Shown: in pieces, positions 37,002-45,098 of the stretch | How the letters are laid out: each line of letters opens with the position of its first letter | How positions within the stretch are numbered: the stretch's first letter is position 1 | DNA from: Chloroflexi bacterium 13_1_40CM_65_17 | Lineage (GTDB): Bacteria; Chloroflexota; Dormibacteria; Dormibacterales; Dormibacteraceae | DNA: 63,701 bases | Assembly: GCA_001917815.1 (NCBI GenBank) | Contig: MNES01000012.1 | Span: 1 to 63,701, forward strand | Direction of reading: 5' to 3' | Notes under the pieces: model-generated | Databases searched by the model: none | The model's input: the letters and a program-made list of their open reading frames with translations, nothing else | Told to the model about the DNA's origin: nothing | Made by a program: the position numbers and the translations under genes

Positions 37002-37937
37002 ATGAGCTTCAGCATCGAGCGTTACAAGGAGGAGTCGAGAAAGCTCGACACGACAGGAATCGATTGGAAGGCGGTGACCGCGAGCCCCCTGTCGAAGGGA
37101 GACCTGTTCTGTCTTCACTACATGATGGATATCGAAAACCACGTCCCCCTCTACCTCTCGCACCTTCTGGTCACCCGGGCATGCATGGATCCGATCCTCA
37201 CTGCTTTCCTCGCGTGCTGGAACTACGAGGAGCTGTGGCACGGGGAGAACCTTGGCAAGTTCCTCAACCTGTATGGAATCGAGTTCGACACGCAGGACCG
37301 CATCGCCAACGTGCGTGCCAACCTGGGCTTCCAGAACAGCGTGAGCATCCTTTCGACCATGTTGGGCTCATGGCTGCTCAAGGACTTCTCGGCCGTGTAC
37401 CTCACCATCGGAGCGATCAACGAGCTTTCGACTCTCACTGGGTATGGTGCCCTCATCCGCAAGTCGGGGCATCCGGTGCTTCAGGACCTGCTGGGGCGGA
37501 TCATCAAGGACGAGCGCAGGCACTACGCGTTCTACGTCAATTCGGCTAAGGAATGGCTTACCGAGAACGAGAAGGCGCAGCGAGTGGACCGCTGGATGCT
37601 CGACCGTTTCTGGGTGCCGGTCGGCCAGGGCGTGAAGACCCAGGAACAGGTCGACGCTCTCGCCCTCTACCTGTTCGACGACGAGCAGGGTGAGGAGGAG
37701 CTGCTCACCATCGACGAGAAGATCGGTAAGCTGCCCGGCCTTTCCGGCATCAAGCTCATGTCCAAAGCGCTGTACGCGGCACGCGAACGCCGCCGCATGA
37801 ACCCGGATTGGGCATGGAGGCTGATCGACAACGAGGAGTGGGCGGTTGCGCCGCCGAGAAAGTCGCCGATAGTAGAGCTGACGACCCGCCGGACGCACGC
37901 GAGCGCGTCGGCCATGACCGCGCTCGAGGGACCGTGA
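37002..37937 (+). CDS. Ferritin-like di-iron protein, acyl-ACP desaturase-like
   Basis: A 311-residue helical protein with a complete ferritin-type di-iron pattern: Glu45, Glu77-x-x-His80 (NYEELWH), Glu141 (INELS) and Glu171-x-x-His174 (DERRH). Length and spacing resemble acyl-ACP desaturases and N-oxygenases. It is cytoplasmic. A ribosome site GGAGAAAGG precedes ATG 37002. It is followed after four bases by an ECF sigma factor and its anti-sigma factor, so it may be made under the same stress. Confidence 0.85.
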   Translation: MSFSIERYKEESRKLDTTGIDWKAVTASPLSKGDLFCLHYMMDIENHVPLYLSHLLVTRACMDPILTAFLACWNYEELWHGENLGKFLNLYGIEFDTQDRIANVRANLGFQNSVSILSTMLGSWLLKDFSAVYLTIGAINELSTLTGYGALIRKSGHPVLQDLLGRIIKDERRHYAFYVNSAKEWLTENEKAQRVDRWMLDRFWVPVGQGVKTQEQVDALALYLFDDEQGEEELLTIDEKIGKLPGLSGIKLMSKALYAARERRRMNPDWAWRLIDNEEWAVAPPRKSPIVELTTRRTHASASAMTALEGP

Positions 37938-37941
37938 TCCG

Positions 37942-38514
37942 ATAGCGACCGAAGGATCCGCCGACCCAGACCTCGCGGTCGCACTTGCGGCCGGCAACCA
38001 GGATGCGCTGCTGGAGCTCTACGACCGCTATGGAGGTCTCGCGTATGCCGTCGCGATGCGAGTCCTCGGTGATCCCGGTCGTGCGGAGGATGTCGTGCAG
38101 GAGGCCTTCTTGAAGATATGGACCAACGCTTCAGGCTTCGATGCAAGAAAGGGCTCTCTCCGAACGTGGTTGATCACGGCGGTGCGCAATCGCTCGATCG
38201 ACCACTTGCGGGGGCGCGGCGCCCACGAGCGCCAGGAGCTGGAGCTCCAGCCGGAGCTCGCAGAAGCCGCTCCGCGCTCGGACCCCTGGCGCGAGGTGTC
38301 GCTCTCGCTGGAGCGGATGGCCGTGCGCGAGGCTGTGGGCAGCCTGCCCTCTGAACAGCGCCAGACGATCCAGCTGGCCTACTTCGGCGGCTACTCTCAA
38401 CGTGAGATCGCCGACATGACTCAGGTGCCGGTGAGCACCGTCAAGGGCAGGATGCGACTTGCCCTCGAGAAGCTGAGTTCGTATCTCCAGGGTAGAGGGC
38501 TGATTGATGTCTGA
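37942..38514 (+). CDS. ECF sigma factor, apparently starting at ATA
   Basis: A 190-residue sigma-70 family protein. Region 2 is complete only if the frame is extended upstream of the first ATG (38056): the sequence from 37942 encodes ATEGSADPDLAVALAAGNQ, a normal ECF N-terminus, continuing into GRAEDVVQEAFLKIW; region 4 is SLPSEQRQTIQLAYFGGYSQREIA. No ATG, GTG or TTG lies between the upstream stop at 37917 in this frame and 38056, so ATA 37942, with GAGGG about 11 bases upstream, is the best candidate. Its cognate anti-sigma overlaps its 3' end. Confidence 0.85.
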   Translation: MATEGSADPDLAVALAAGNQDALLELYDRYGGLAYAVAMRVLGDPGRAEDVVQEAFLKIWTNASGFDARKGSLRTWLITAVRNRSIDHLRGRGAHERQELELQPELAEAAPRSDPWREVSLSLERMAVREAVGSLPSEQRQTIQLAYFGGYSQREIADMTQVPVSTVKGRMRLALEKLSSYLQGRGLIDV

Positions 38515-39256
38515 TCACGAGGAGATGGAGAGCTCGGTTGCGGCGCTGGTGCTCGGCGCTCTCGAGGCCGACGAGGTCGAGAGCGTGCGCCTCCATGTCG
38601 AGGGGTGCGCGAGCTGCCAGCAGGCGGCCGCCCGCATGCGCCGGGCCGCTGCCGCGCTGCCCTTGGAGGTGGAGGAGATATCGCCGCCCCCGAGGCTGCG
38701 TGAGCGCATCTACGTCGCGGCCGCGGCGGCTCGAGCGTCGACCATCCCCAGCGCGCCCGCCAGAAAGAGAGTCCCGGCGACGGCTGGGCGGTGGAAGCCG
38801 GCCGCCTCCATCCAGTTCAGCCGCACGCTGGCGTTCGCGGTCGCGGCGACCGTTCTACTGGCCCTCTTGATCGGGCTGGTCGCCGGTGATGTTCTCGGCC
38901 GGAGCTCAATCCCGCCCGCATCGGCGCAGGTGGCCCGCTTCTCGCTGGTGGGGCATGGCGCCCTCGCCGCCGCGCGCGGCACGGTGATCGACCTCAAGAC
39001 CGATGGCGTGGCGCTGGTCGATTTCCACGGGCTGCCCCCGCTGGACAAGAACAAGGTGTACGAGCTGTGGCTCATCACCCCCGGCGGCCACCCTGATTCG
39101 GCCGCCGTGTTCGTGCCCGACAGCAACGGCGGCAAAGTGGTGTTGGTGAACTTGCCGTTGAAGGGCTACGCGCAGATGGCCGTCACCGCCGAGGATGGAC
39201 CCGATGGTGCGATCGCGCCGACCCAGCAGCCACAGCTATACGGAACCCTTGCCTAG
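38507..39256 (+). CDS. Anti-sigma factor, RskA-like with zinc-binding motif
   Basis: A 249-residue membrane anti-sigma factor. The cytoplasmic zinc-associated motif HxxxCxxC is His30, Cys34, Cys37; a transmembrane helix is at about 109-131; the outer part is an anti-sigma K (RskA) domain (YELWLITPGG). It should hold the upstream ECF sigma factor until released by proteolysis; a site-2 protease gene is at 41710. ATG 38507 overlaps the sigma gene by eight bases. Confidence 0.92.
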   Translation: MSDHEEMESSVAALVLGALEADEVESVRLHVEGCASCQQAAARMRRAAAALPLEVEEISPPPRLRERIYVAAAAARASTIPSAPARKRVPATAGRWKPAASIQFSRTLAFAVAATVLLALLIGLVAGDVLGRSSIPPASAQVARFSLVGHGALAAARGTVIDLKTDGVALVDFHGLPPLDKNKVYELWLITPGGHPDSAAVFVPDSNGGKVVLVNLPLKGYAQMAVTAEDGPDGAIAPTQQPQLYGTLA

Positions 39257-39261
39257 CGCAC

Positions 39262-39295
39262 AAAAAAATCAGCGGCGGGACCCACCCGCCGCTGA
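39262..39295 (-). terminator. Rho-independent terminator for the leftward zinc-finger gene
   Basis: TCAGCGGCGGG and CCCGCCGCTGA form an 11-bp stem with a five-base loop; read on the minus strand the hairpin is followed by seven T residues. It lies 22 bases beyond the stop of the small zinc-finger gene. On the plus strand there is no T-run, so it would serve the anti-sigma gene poorly. Confidence 0.85.
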
Positions 39296-39316
39296 CCCCC
39301 GGTTGAGTTATGTGTG

Positions 39317-39487
39317 CTACATCCGGCCCGGGATTGGCGCCGGGTCGGGGACCTCCCCTTCGTCAGCCACCTCGGGAGCGTCCTTCTCCTCTGGCTTCTC
39401 TGTCTCCTCTACCGCGTGCATCTTCTCCATGTGCTTCGCGAGGTCTTCCGAGTTGTCGACCTCTTCGCCGCAGATGTCGCACTGCAT
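39317..39487 (-). CDS. Small C2H2 zinc-finger protein
   Basis: A 56-residue protein. The N-terminus MQCDICGEEVDNSEDLAKH continues to MEKMH, giving Cys-x2-Cys-x12-His-x4-His, a C2H2 finger. The rest is Glu/Asp/Pro-rich and disordered. A strong AGGAGG ribosome site precedes ATG 39487 and a T-run terminator follows, so it is a real independent gene. The finger may bind DNA or a protein; function unknown. Confidence 0.8.
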   Translation of the reverse strand: MQCDICGEEVDNSEDLAKHMEKMHAVEETEKPEEKDAPEVADEGEVPDPAPIPGRM

Positions 39488-39529
39488 GATTGACATCCTC
39501 CTGAAACGTGATCTCAGAGCGTCGGGGGT

Positions 39530-39559
39530 GAGGCGTTTAGCCCGCAGGTCAAACGCCTC
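39530..39559. repeat. Inverted repeat upstream of the zinc-finger gene
   Basis: GAGGCGTTT and AAACGCCTC form nine-base arms with a 12-base spacer, located 43 bases upstream of the leftward zinc-finger start. It may be an operator or a leader hairpin. No close copy was noticed elsewhere. Confidence 0.4.
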
Positions 39560-39644
39560 GATTAAGCAACGTCTAACCCCCTGCTCGTACTCGGTGGCCT
39601 TGGCGGCAAATGGGTCGGCTTTGAACTCGAAGCGTTCTCAATTC

Positions 39645-39947
39645 ATGACCAAATTTTTTGCGGAACGAGAAGGCGCGATCACCAATAGGATCGACGAGAT
39701 CGAGCGCCAGGTGAAGGCCGGGCGCAAGGCAATGGATCGAACATTCCACCTGGTCGAAAAGCAGGTCGTCCCGGTCATGAGCACGCGACGCGCGCAGGTG
39801 GCTTCGGGCGCAATTCTCTTCGCGTTCGTGGCCCTCGGAGTCGGAATCCTGGTTTATCGGCGCCGCCGGCGCCCAACGCTCGCATCCCGTATCCGGAAGG
39901 TGCTGCCGGAGGATCTCCGCCCCCGCATCAAGCGGGCGCTCGGCTAG
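39645..39947 (+). CDS. Small membrane protein with helical N-terminus
   Basis: A 100-residue protein: a charged, probably coiled-coil N-terminal half (NRIDEIERQVKAGRKAMDR), one transmembrane helix (about 53-70) and a basic C-terminal tail (RRRRRPTLASRIRK). ATG 39645 starts at MTKFF; longer frames upstream are shadows. No family recognised. Confidence 0.65.
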   Translation: MTKFFAEREGAITNRIDEIERQVKAGRKAMDRTFHLVEKQVVPVMSTRRAQVASGAILFAFVALGVGILVYRRRRRPTLASRIRKVLPEDLRPRIKRALG

Positions 39948-39959
39948 GACGGGCCTCTA

Positions 39960-40880
39960 CTAAGCAACCCGCGCCGGCACCGCTGAGAGCTCAACCACTC
40001 GGGGGATGTGTGGGGCGCGCGGGGCGACGACCGCTTCCTGCTCGCGCGGCCTGGAGAGGTATCTTCGCGTCGCGCGGTACGAGCGACTGATCAGCTCGGG
40101 TGTCCTGCTGAAGTCTGCCGGCGACACCGCCGGGCCGTCGAGCGTCGGCAAGAGGCAGATATCCGCGGCGTGGCTGTGCGCCGCGATCTCGACATGAAGT
40201 CGCTGCTCGACGACGCGGGCGAACGCCTGGAGAGCCATGCCGATTGCATTCGCGCGCTCCTGCCTGAGCCACGGATAGCCGATCGGCAGCACGTACACAT
40301 CGGTCGCACCTTCCTCGATTGCCGCCGCGATGGGGGTCATGTCAGCGACCCCGCCATCAATGAGCTCCCGCTTACCGACGGTGACTGGAGGAAACACGCC
40401 CGGGATCGCGGTGCTGGCGAGCAGTGCGGGTACCGCCGGTCCAGAAGACAGGATCACGGCGTGCCCCGTCTTGAGGTCGGTGGCCACCACCCGGACCGGG
40501 ATCGCCGCGTCTTCGAGCCGCTCATAGGGGATATGGCGCTCTATGAGCGTCCGCAAGCCGACGTTGGAAATGAGGTGGTTCGTCCGTCCGAACAGGCCGC
40601 GCGCCCCAGCCCACGGGCTGAGTGGAAAGATGTCCTGCCTGCGGAGGCCGCACCAGATGCCGGCGAGCTCCTTGACCCCGTCGCCGTGCGGATGCCCGGC
40701 CACCCATGCAGCATTGACCGCGCCGGCCGAGGTTCCCACGAGAAAGTCGGGCTGGACGCCTGCCTCGAACAGGGCCTGCAGCATGCCGACCTGGATTGCG
40801 CCCAGGCTCCCACCGCCAGACAGCACGAAGGCGACGCGGCGACGTCCCGACCGCGCTGCGAGACCGGCGTCAGGCCGCAT
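39960..40880 (-). CDS. Patatin-like phospholipase
   Basis: A 306-residue cytoplasmic acyl hydrolase with the Ser-Asp dyad of patatins: oxyanion loop GGGSLGA near residue 22, nucleophile in GTSAGAVNA and Asp in LIDGGVADM. It should release fatty acids from lipids. ATG 40880 overlaps the upstream small gene by 11 bases, so the two are likely co-translated. An extended start upstream has no patatin similarity. Confidence 0.93.
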   Translation of the reverse strand: MRPDAGLAARSGRRRVAFVLSGGGSLGAIQVGMLQALFEAGVQPDFLVGTSAGAVNAAWVAGHPHGDGVKELAGIWCGLRRQDIFPLSPWAGARGLFGRTNHLISNVGLRTLIERHIPYERLEDAAIPVRVVATDLKTGHAVILSSGPAVPALLASTAIPGVFPPVTVGKRELIDGGVADMTPIAAAIEEGATDVYVLPIGYPWLRQERANAIGMALQAFARVVEQRLHVEIAAHSHAADICLLPTLDGPAVSPADFSRTPELISRSYRATRRYLSRPREQEAVVAPRAPHIPRVVELSAVPARVA

Positions 40881-41085
40881 TTTCAGAAGGTAAATCGAAG
40901 GCGGCGGGCCCACCCTGGGCGCCCCCAAGACGCCGGGCCGCTCGCAACGCACGCAGCGATTCCAGTCTCACAAGAGCGTCCACCCGGTCCAGCAGGCGCC
41001 AGTCGGCTTCTGATCGCCACACCTGGTCGAGCAGCGACTCGAGTTGGGACTGAAGATCCGGATCGGCGCTTCGTTTGCCCTTCAT
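40870..41085 (-). CDS. Small helical protein upstream of patatin gene
   Basis: A 71-residue, charged, probably all-helical protein (LQSQLESLLDQVWRSEADW, LLDRVDALVRLESLRALRAARRL). ATG 41085 has a GAGAGGG ribosome site. It overlaps the patatin start and may regulate it or be a chaperone. No family recognised. Confidence 0.6.
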   Translation of the reverse strand: MKGKRSADPDLQSQLESLLDQVWRSEADWRLLDRVDALVRLESLRALRAARRLGGAQGGPAAFDLPSENAA

Positions 41086-41233
41086 GCCCTCTCTACTCAG
41101 AAAAACGCATTTCAGGAGGCGGTTCGACTACCACCATTGAATGGTTTTTTCGGGGATGTCTATCCGGTCGCCCACGCGGGCGCCGGGGCCGGATCGAGGT
41201 CGAGATACGTGGCCAAGCCCACGCTCCGGCCTG

Positions 41234-41713
41234 TCAGCCGGTGAGGATGCGGTGCTTGTCCTTGCTGTCGAGCTTGAAGGTGCCAGCCGACGTCTTGAGC
41301 GTGAAGGTGACCGTGTAGTCGCCCGAGGCCACGGGCGTGTTGGGGCTTCTACCGGTACAAGAACTGGGGACAGTCACCACGAGCGTCGTATTGGCGCCCG
41401 CGCCGATGCTGTTGGGCGTGAACGTGACACTGCCGGCGTCGTACCTGTCTCCGATCTTCTGCAGCCAGGCCCCCTTTACAGCGGCCAGCGTCATGGTTGC
41501 GTCAACGGTGGAGATCGTCACCGCCTTCGACGTCGCGTTGCGGGCATCGATGGTGCCGCGCATGTCGTAGCGCGCGTTATTGGCTCCCGCCGGGCACGTG
41601 TAGCTTGGATCGACCGACGCGTTGCTCACGGTGAAGGTCGAGGGCGATCCAAAGCTGCAGGCGGTGAACACGACGAAGCCAACCGCCACTGCGGCTTGCC
41701 GGGCAAGGATCAC
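41234..41713 (-). CDS. Lipoprotein with a beta-sandwich-like domain
   Basis: A 159-residue exported protein. The hydrophobic N-terminus ends in FTACSF, a plausible lipobox, and the rest is Thr/Ser/Val-rich like an immunoglobulin-type domain with two cysteines (SYTCPAG and SSCTG) that could pair. GTG 41713 overlaps the stop of the protease gene (GTGA). Function unknown; coupling suggests it may be linked to the protease. Confidence 0.7.
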   Translation of the reverse strand: MILARQAAVAVGFVVFTACSFGSPSTFTVSNASVDPSYTCPAGANNARYDMRGTIDARNATSKAVTISTVDATMTLAAVKGAWLQKIGDRYDAGSVTFTPNSIGAGANTTLVVTVPSSCTGRSPNTPVASGDYTVTFTLKTSAGTFKLDSKDKHRILTG

Positions 41714-42867
41714 GATGATGGTGAGCCGCGCGTGGCCCCGGCCGGTGGTACGCCACCGCCGAGCTGCTGCCTGACAGCCAGCAACCTCGCCACATCTACG
41801 GGCGAGACGATGCCGACGAGGCGCCCGTTGTCGAAGACGAGAACGCGCTGATCGAGCCCGCTGCCAACACGCTGGATGAGGGCGGCCAGGTCCTCGTCCG
41901 GCCGTGTCGTCGGCACCTCGGCGATGGGACGAGCGCGATCTCTCAATCTCTGTGTGGTTCTTTCTTGAGCGGGCATCCGCACGAGGTCGCCGAGGCGAAC
42001 GATTCCTGTCAGCTGGCCAGAGGGATCGTGGACTGGATAGGTGGTGAACGTGTGCTGCGGCGCCGTGGAGTCGAGGAACTGCTCGACGGTCAACCAGTCC
42101 GGGATGGTGACCACCGGGGATGTCATCGCCGCCGAAACCGGCACGCTCCTCAACAATCCGCGCACGGCGGTTCCAGCCTCCTCCGAGCTCCCGGCTGACA
42201 GCAGGAACCAGCCGACAAACGCGATCCATATGCCGTTGAGCACTGATCCGGTGAAGAGCTCGAAAACGCCGAACGCGATCATCAGGTAAGCGAACAGCCG
42301 GCCGATGCGCACCGCGCTGTGCACGCCTCGCTGACGGCTTCCTGAGCGCCACCAGAAGAACGAGCTGAGCAGACGGCCGCCGTCAAGAGGAAATGCCGGG
42401 ATGAGGTTGAACAAGGCGAGGGCGACGTTCACGATCGCTAGCCAGGCGAACAAATCCGCAACCAGGGCCGGGAGGGGGAGCAGCGCCAGCACGAATGCGA
42501 TCAGCGCGACGGCCAGGCTGGTCAGCGGGCCGACCCCGGCAATCAGCCCTTCGGCGCCGGCGCTCTTGGGCTCACCTTCGAGCTGTGAGACACCGCCGAA
42601 GAGCCAGAGAGTGATCCCCGCGACCTTGACGCCGTTCCGGACCGCGACCAGCGCATGGGCGAGCTCGTGAGCGAGCAGGCATATATAGAAGAGGACAGCA
42701 CCCGCGGCGCCGGCGACCCAGTACGCCAGGGCGGGTTGGCCGGGCACGTCGAAGGGGAGGACCTGCGTGGCCACTGTCCATGCGATGAGGGCGAAGACGA
42801 AGATGAGGCTCCAGTTGAATCCGATCTCGATCCCGAACAGGCGGCCGATCCGTATCGATGGGGCCAT
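41710..42867 (-). CDS. Site-2-type intramembrane metalloprotease with CBS pair
   Basis: A 385-residue S2P protease. Zinc ligands are in AHELAHA (His67, Glu68, His71) and the distal Asp in AFPLDGGRLL; six or so transmembrane segments surround them. Two CBS domains follow (SAAMTSPVVTIPDW, RVLVFDNGRLVGIVSPVDVARLL), usually adenosyl-nucleotide sensors. It cleaves membrane proteins such as anti-sigma factors, and one is encoded at 38507. The universal stress gene lies six bases upstream. Confidence 0.93.
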   Translation of the reverse strand: MAPSIRIGRLFGIEIGFNWSLIFVFALIAWTVATQVLPFDVPGQPALAYWVAGAAGAVLFYICLLAHELAHALVAVRNGVKVAGITLWLFGGVSQLEGEPKSAGAEGLIAGVGPLTSLAVALIAFVLALLPLPALVADLFAWLAIVNVALALFNLIPAFPLDGGRLLSSFFWWRSGSRQRGVHSAVRIGRLFAYLMIAFGVFELFTGSVLNGIWIAFVGWFLLSAGSSEEAGTAVRGLLRSVPVSAAMTSPVVTIPDWLTVEQFLDSTAPQHTFTTYPVHDPSGQLTGIVRLGDLVRMPAQERTTQRLRDRARPIAEVPTTRPDEDLAALIQRVGSGLDQRVLVFDNGRLVGIVSPVDVARLLAVRQQLGGGVPPAGATRGSPSS

Positions 42868-42873
42868 CTCTGC

Positions 42874-43326
42874 TCAGGCCTTCCTGGGCACCAGCAGCAC
42901 CGGCCGCTTGGAGTGAAGGACGACCTCATGGCTGACGCTGCCCAGAAGCAGCTCCGCCACCTCGCCATGTCCTCGCCTGCCAACTACTATCAGCTCGGCC
43001 CTCTCCCTCTCAGCCACGTTCAGGATGACCGACGCAGGGCGCCCGTCCTCGATGATCGCTCGATATCGAACGCCCACAGACTTCAGCGGCCTGCACCACT
43101 TGTTCTGGAAGTCCGACGCGATGCGGGCTCGCCATTTGTCGTCGAGATAGAAGGGGATCGCGTACGGGTCGGGCACCGCGATGGGCACGTCGATGGCGTA
43201 CACGGCGACGACCTCGGAATGCAGCGTCTTGGCAAGGCGGGCCGTCCATTCCAGCGCAAGCTTCCCAGCATCGGAGCCGTCGACGCCGGCAACGATCCGC
43301 TTTACCGCCGAGCGCCTGGTCGCCAT
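42874..43326 (-). CDS. Universal stress protein (UspA family)
   Basis: A 150-residue single-domain Usp protein with IVAGVDGSDAGKLALEW at the N-terminus and the ATP-binding GRRGHGEVAELLLGSVSHEVVLHSKRPVLLV at the C-terminus. Six bases separate it from the downstream protease gene, so both are probably co-expressed under stress. Confidence 0.95.
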   Translation of the reverse strand: MATRRSAVKRIVAGVDGSDAGKLALEWTARLAKTLHSEVVAVYAIDVPIAVPDPYAIPFYLDDKWRARIASDFQNKWCRPLKSVGVRYRAIIEDGRPASVILNVAERERAELIVVGRRGHGEVAELLLGSVSHEVVLHSKRPVLLVPRKA

Positions 43327-43353
43327 GTCCCCACCTCCGATGGATTCGTTGCG

Positions 43354-43590
43354 TCAGCGGCGCTTCGCGCGCTCGGTTGCTGTTGCCACCGCGAGCAGGC
43401 CGCTGAGCACTGCCCCCTCAAACAGCCCGTAGAAGATGGATCGAAGCAGCGGCTGGCTGAACGGACCGATGTTGACCAGCAGCATGAACACGGCCAGGAA
43501 CGGGAACGAGATCGCCAGCTGCTTCCAGGTTTCCAGCGCTTCCCACCACAGAATCAGCGCGGGAGTACGCTCGGACCGCGGGTCACCCAT
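43354..43590 (-). CDS. Small membrane protein
   Basis: A 78-residue protein with two hydrophobic segments (ISFPFLAVFMLLVNIG and IFYGLFEGAVLSGLLAVAT) and a basic C-terminus. ATG 43590 begins MGDPRSER. It lies upstream of the stress-protein gene on the same strand, with 27 bases between. No family recognised. Confidence 0.6.
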   Translation of the reverse strand: MGDPRSERTPALILWWEALETWKQLAISFPFLAVFMLLVNIGPFSQPLLRSIFYGLFEGAVLSGLLAVATATERAKRR

Positions 43591-43618
43591 CTCAGTGGGA
43601 TCATATTCGCAACTTCAT

Positions 43619-44137
43619 ATGGGCCTCCGAACCGCGACCGCAGCTTGTCTGGGGATCGCGATGCTGTCAGCCGCGGCGTGCGATCCCCTGACGGGAACAG
43701 GGCCGGGCACCGCGCCCGACCCCAAGCGCTATATTCACTCCGATCCGCAGGCCCGCGCGGTGGTGATCACGTTGATCGCGGGCTATCCGGCCGGCGACTA
43801 CCAGTTCAACTACAACGGCTACCGGAATGGCACCCTCGTGATCACGATCCCGATTGGCTGGCAGGTGACGGTGCAATGCGAGAACCGTGGCACTGTCCCC
43901 AACTCATGCGCGGTGGTCAGAGGCAGCCACGACCTGACGCCGGTCGAGCCCGGCTGGTCGACACCGGATCCAACGCGCGGGCTCGAGCCTGGGCAGTCGG
44001 CGACGTTCGTATTCAGCCCTTCGCTGTCGGGTAGTTACCGAATCGCCTCGCTGGTCGGCGGCAGCGAGGCCAGCGGCATGTGGGCCGACCTCGAGGTCAC
44101 GCCGCAGGGCACGCCCACAATCAAGTCGGAAGCCTGA
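43619..44137 (+). CDS. Cupredoxin-like lipoprotein lacking copper ligands
   Basis: A 172-residue exported protein with a lipobox at Cys21 (SAAAC). The body resembles sulfocyanin-type cupredoxins: FNYNGYRNGTLVITIPIGW, VQCENRGTVPNS and GSYRIASLVGGSEASGMW. In sulfocyanin the last region is GxYxxxCxVPGHxxxGM with a His before it; here Cys is Ala, the His is absent and the first His is Asn, leaving only the Met. Copper binding is therefore unlikely. It precedes a molybdenum oxidoreductase gene by two bases. Confidence 0.78.
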   Translation: MGLRTATAACLGIAMLSAAACDPLTGTGPGTAPDPKRYIHSDPQARAVVITLIAGYPAGDYQFNYNGYRNGTLVITIPIGWQVTVQCENRGTVPNSCAVVRGSHDLTPVEPGWSTPDPTRGLEPGQSATFVFSPSLSGSYRIASLVGGSEASGMWADLEVTPQGTPTIKSEA

Positions 44138-44139
44138 CC

Positions 44140-45090
44140 ATGAGCGGTCGCCTGACCAACGCATCGTTGTTCTTGTTTCTTGCCATCGCGTTTGCCAGTG
44201 GATGGCTGGCCTTCGAGCTGTCGGGACAGCAGTCGCGCGCCGTCCTGGTGCTGCATGCCGCCGCCGGTGTCGGGATCGTCCTCCTGGTGCCGTGGAAATC
44301 CATGGTGGCAAAGCGCGGCCTGCGAAGGCCGCGGGTCTTGCGTTGGGCGTCGCTCGTGTTAGCCATTGGTATCGCCGTCTCCATCGTGTTCGGCGTGCTG
44401 CACAGCGCCGGACGCCCGAGCGTCGGCTACCTGACCGCGATCGATTTTCACGTCGGCGCGGCGGTGTGCGTGATCCCGTTCCTAATCTGGCACCTGCTCG
44501 CCCGGCCGATCAGGCTTAGAGCCACCGACCTGAGCCGCCGCAATTTCCTCTGGGGCGGCTTGCTGGCGGCGGGTGCCGGGCTCGGCGTCATGCTCCTGCC
44601 GTCGGCACGCCGCGCTCCCACGGGCTCGTTCCAGGCGGCCTACCCCGTGCCGACGCAGTGGATGTTCGACAGCGCGCCCGACATCAACGTGGATTCGTGG
44701 CGCCTGGCGGTGGCAGGCACGACGTGGACTTACGCGGACCTGTCGGCATACAGCGATCGAGTCTCGGCGGTCATCGACTGCACCGGCGGCTGGTACTCCG
44801 AGCAGGTGTGGGAGGGAGCCTTCCTCCGGCGCCTGCTGCCCAAAGGCACCATCGGATCTGGCATCAACGTGAGGTCGATCACCGGCTACAGCCGGCGCTT
44901 CGCGATCGAGGACGCCAGTCGTCTGCTGGTGGCCACGCGGGTGGCCGGCAGCGCGCTCGATGCCGGCCACGGATACCCGGTACGCCTCGTGGTGCCGGGC
45001 CAGCGGGGCTTTGCATGGGTGAAGTGGGTGGTCTCGATCGAAGTCGATGACACACCATGGTGGTGGCAGCCGCCCTTCCCGCTACAGTAG
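44140..45090 (+). CDS. Sulfite-oxidase-like molybdopterin enzyme fused to a membrane domain
   Basis: A 316-residue protein. Residues 8-125 form four transmembrane helices with histidines at 39, 88, 104 and 118 that could ligate b-type heme, like the membrane partner of YedYZ. A twin-arginine segment SRRNFLWGGLL follows at 132-142, then a molybdopterin domain with the molybdenum-ligand Cys214 (VIDCTGGWYS). Usually these are two proteins. It likely transfers electrons from an oxidised substrate to the quinone pool. ATG 44140 lies two bases after the previous stop. Confidence 0.87.
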   Translation: MSGRLTNASLFLFLAIAFASGWLAFELSGQQSRAVLVLHAAAGVGIVLLVPWKSMVAKRGLRRPRVLRWASLVLAIGIAVSIVFGVLHSAGRPSVGYLTAIDFHVGAAVCVIPFLIWHLLARPIRLRATDLSRRNFLWGGLLAAGAGLGVMLLPSARRAPTGSFQAAYPVPTQWMFDSAPDINVDSWRLAVAGTTWTYADLSAYSDRVSAVIDCTGGWYSEQVWEGAFLRRLLPKGTIGSGINVRSITGYSRRFAIEDASRLLVATRVAGSALDAGHGYPVRLVVPGQRGFAWVKWVVSIEVDDTPWWWQPPFPLQ

Positions 45091-45098
45091 CGCTCGGA

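Noticed and set aside
41134-41152. Small ACCAT/ATGGT hairpin followed by T residues
   Set aside because: The stem is only about five bases and no plus-strand gene ends nearby, so it is probably not a terminator.
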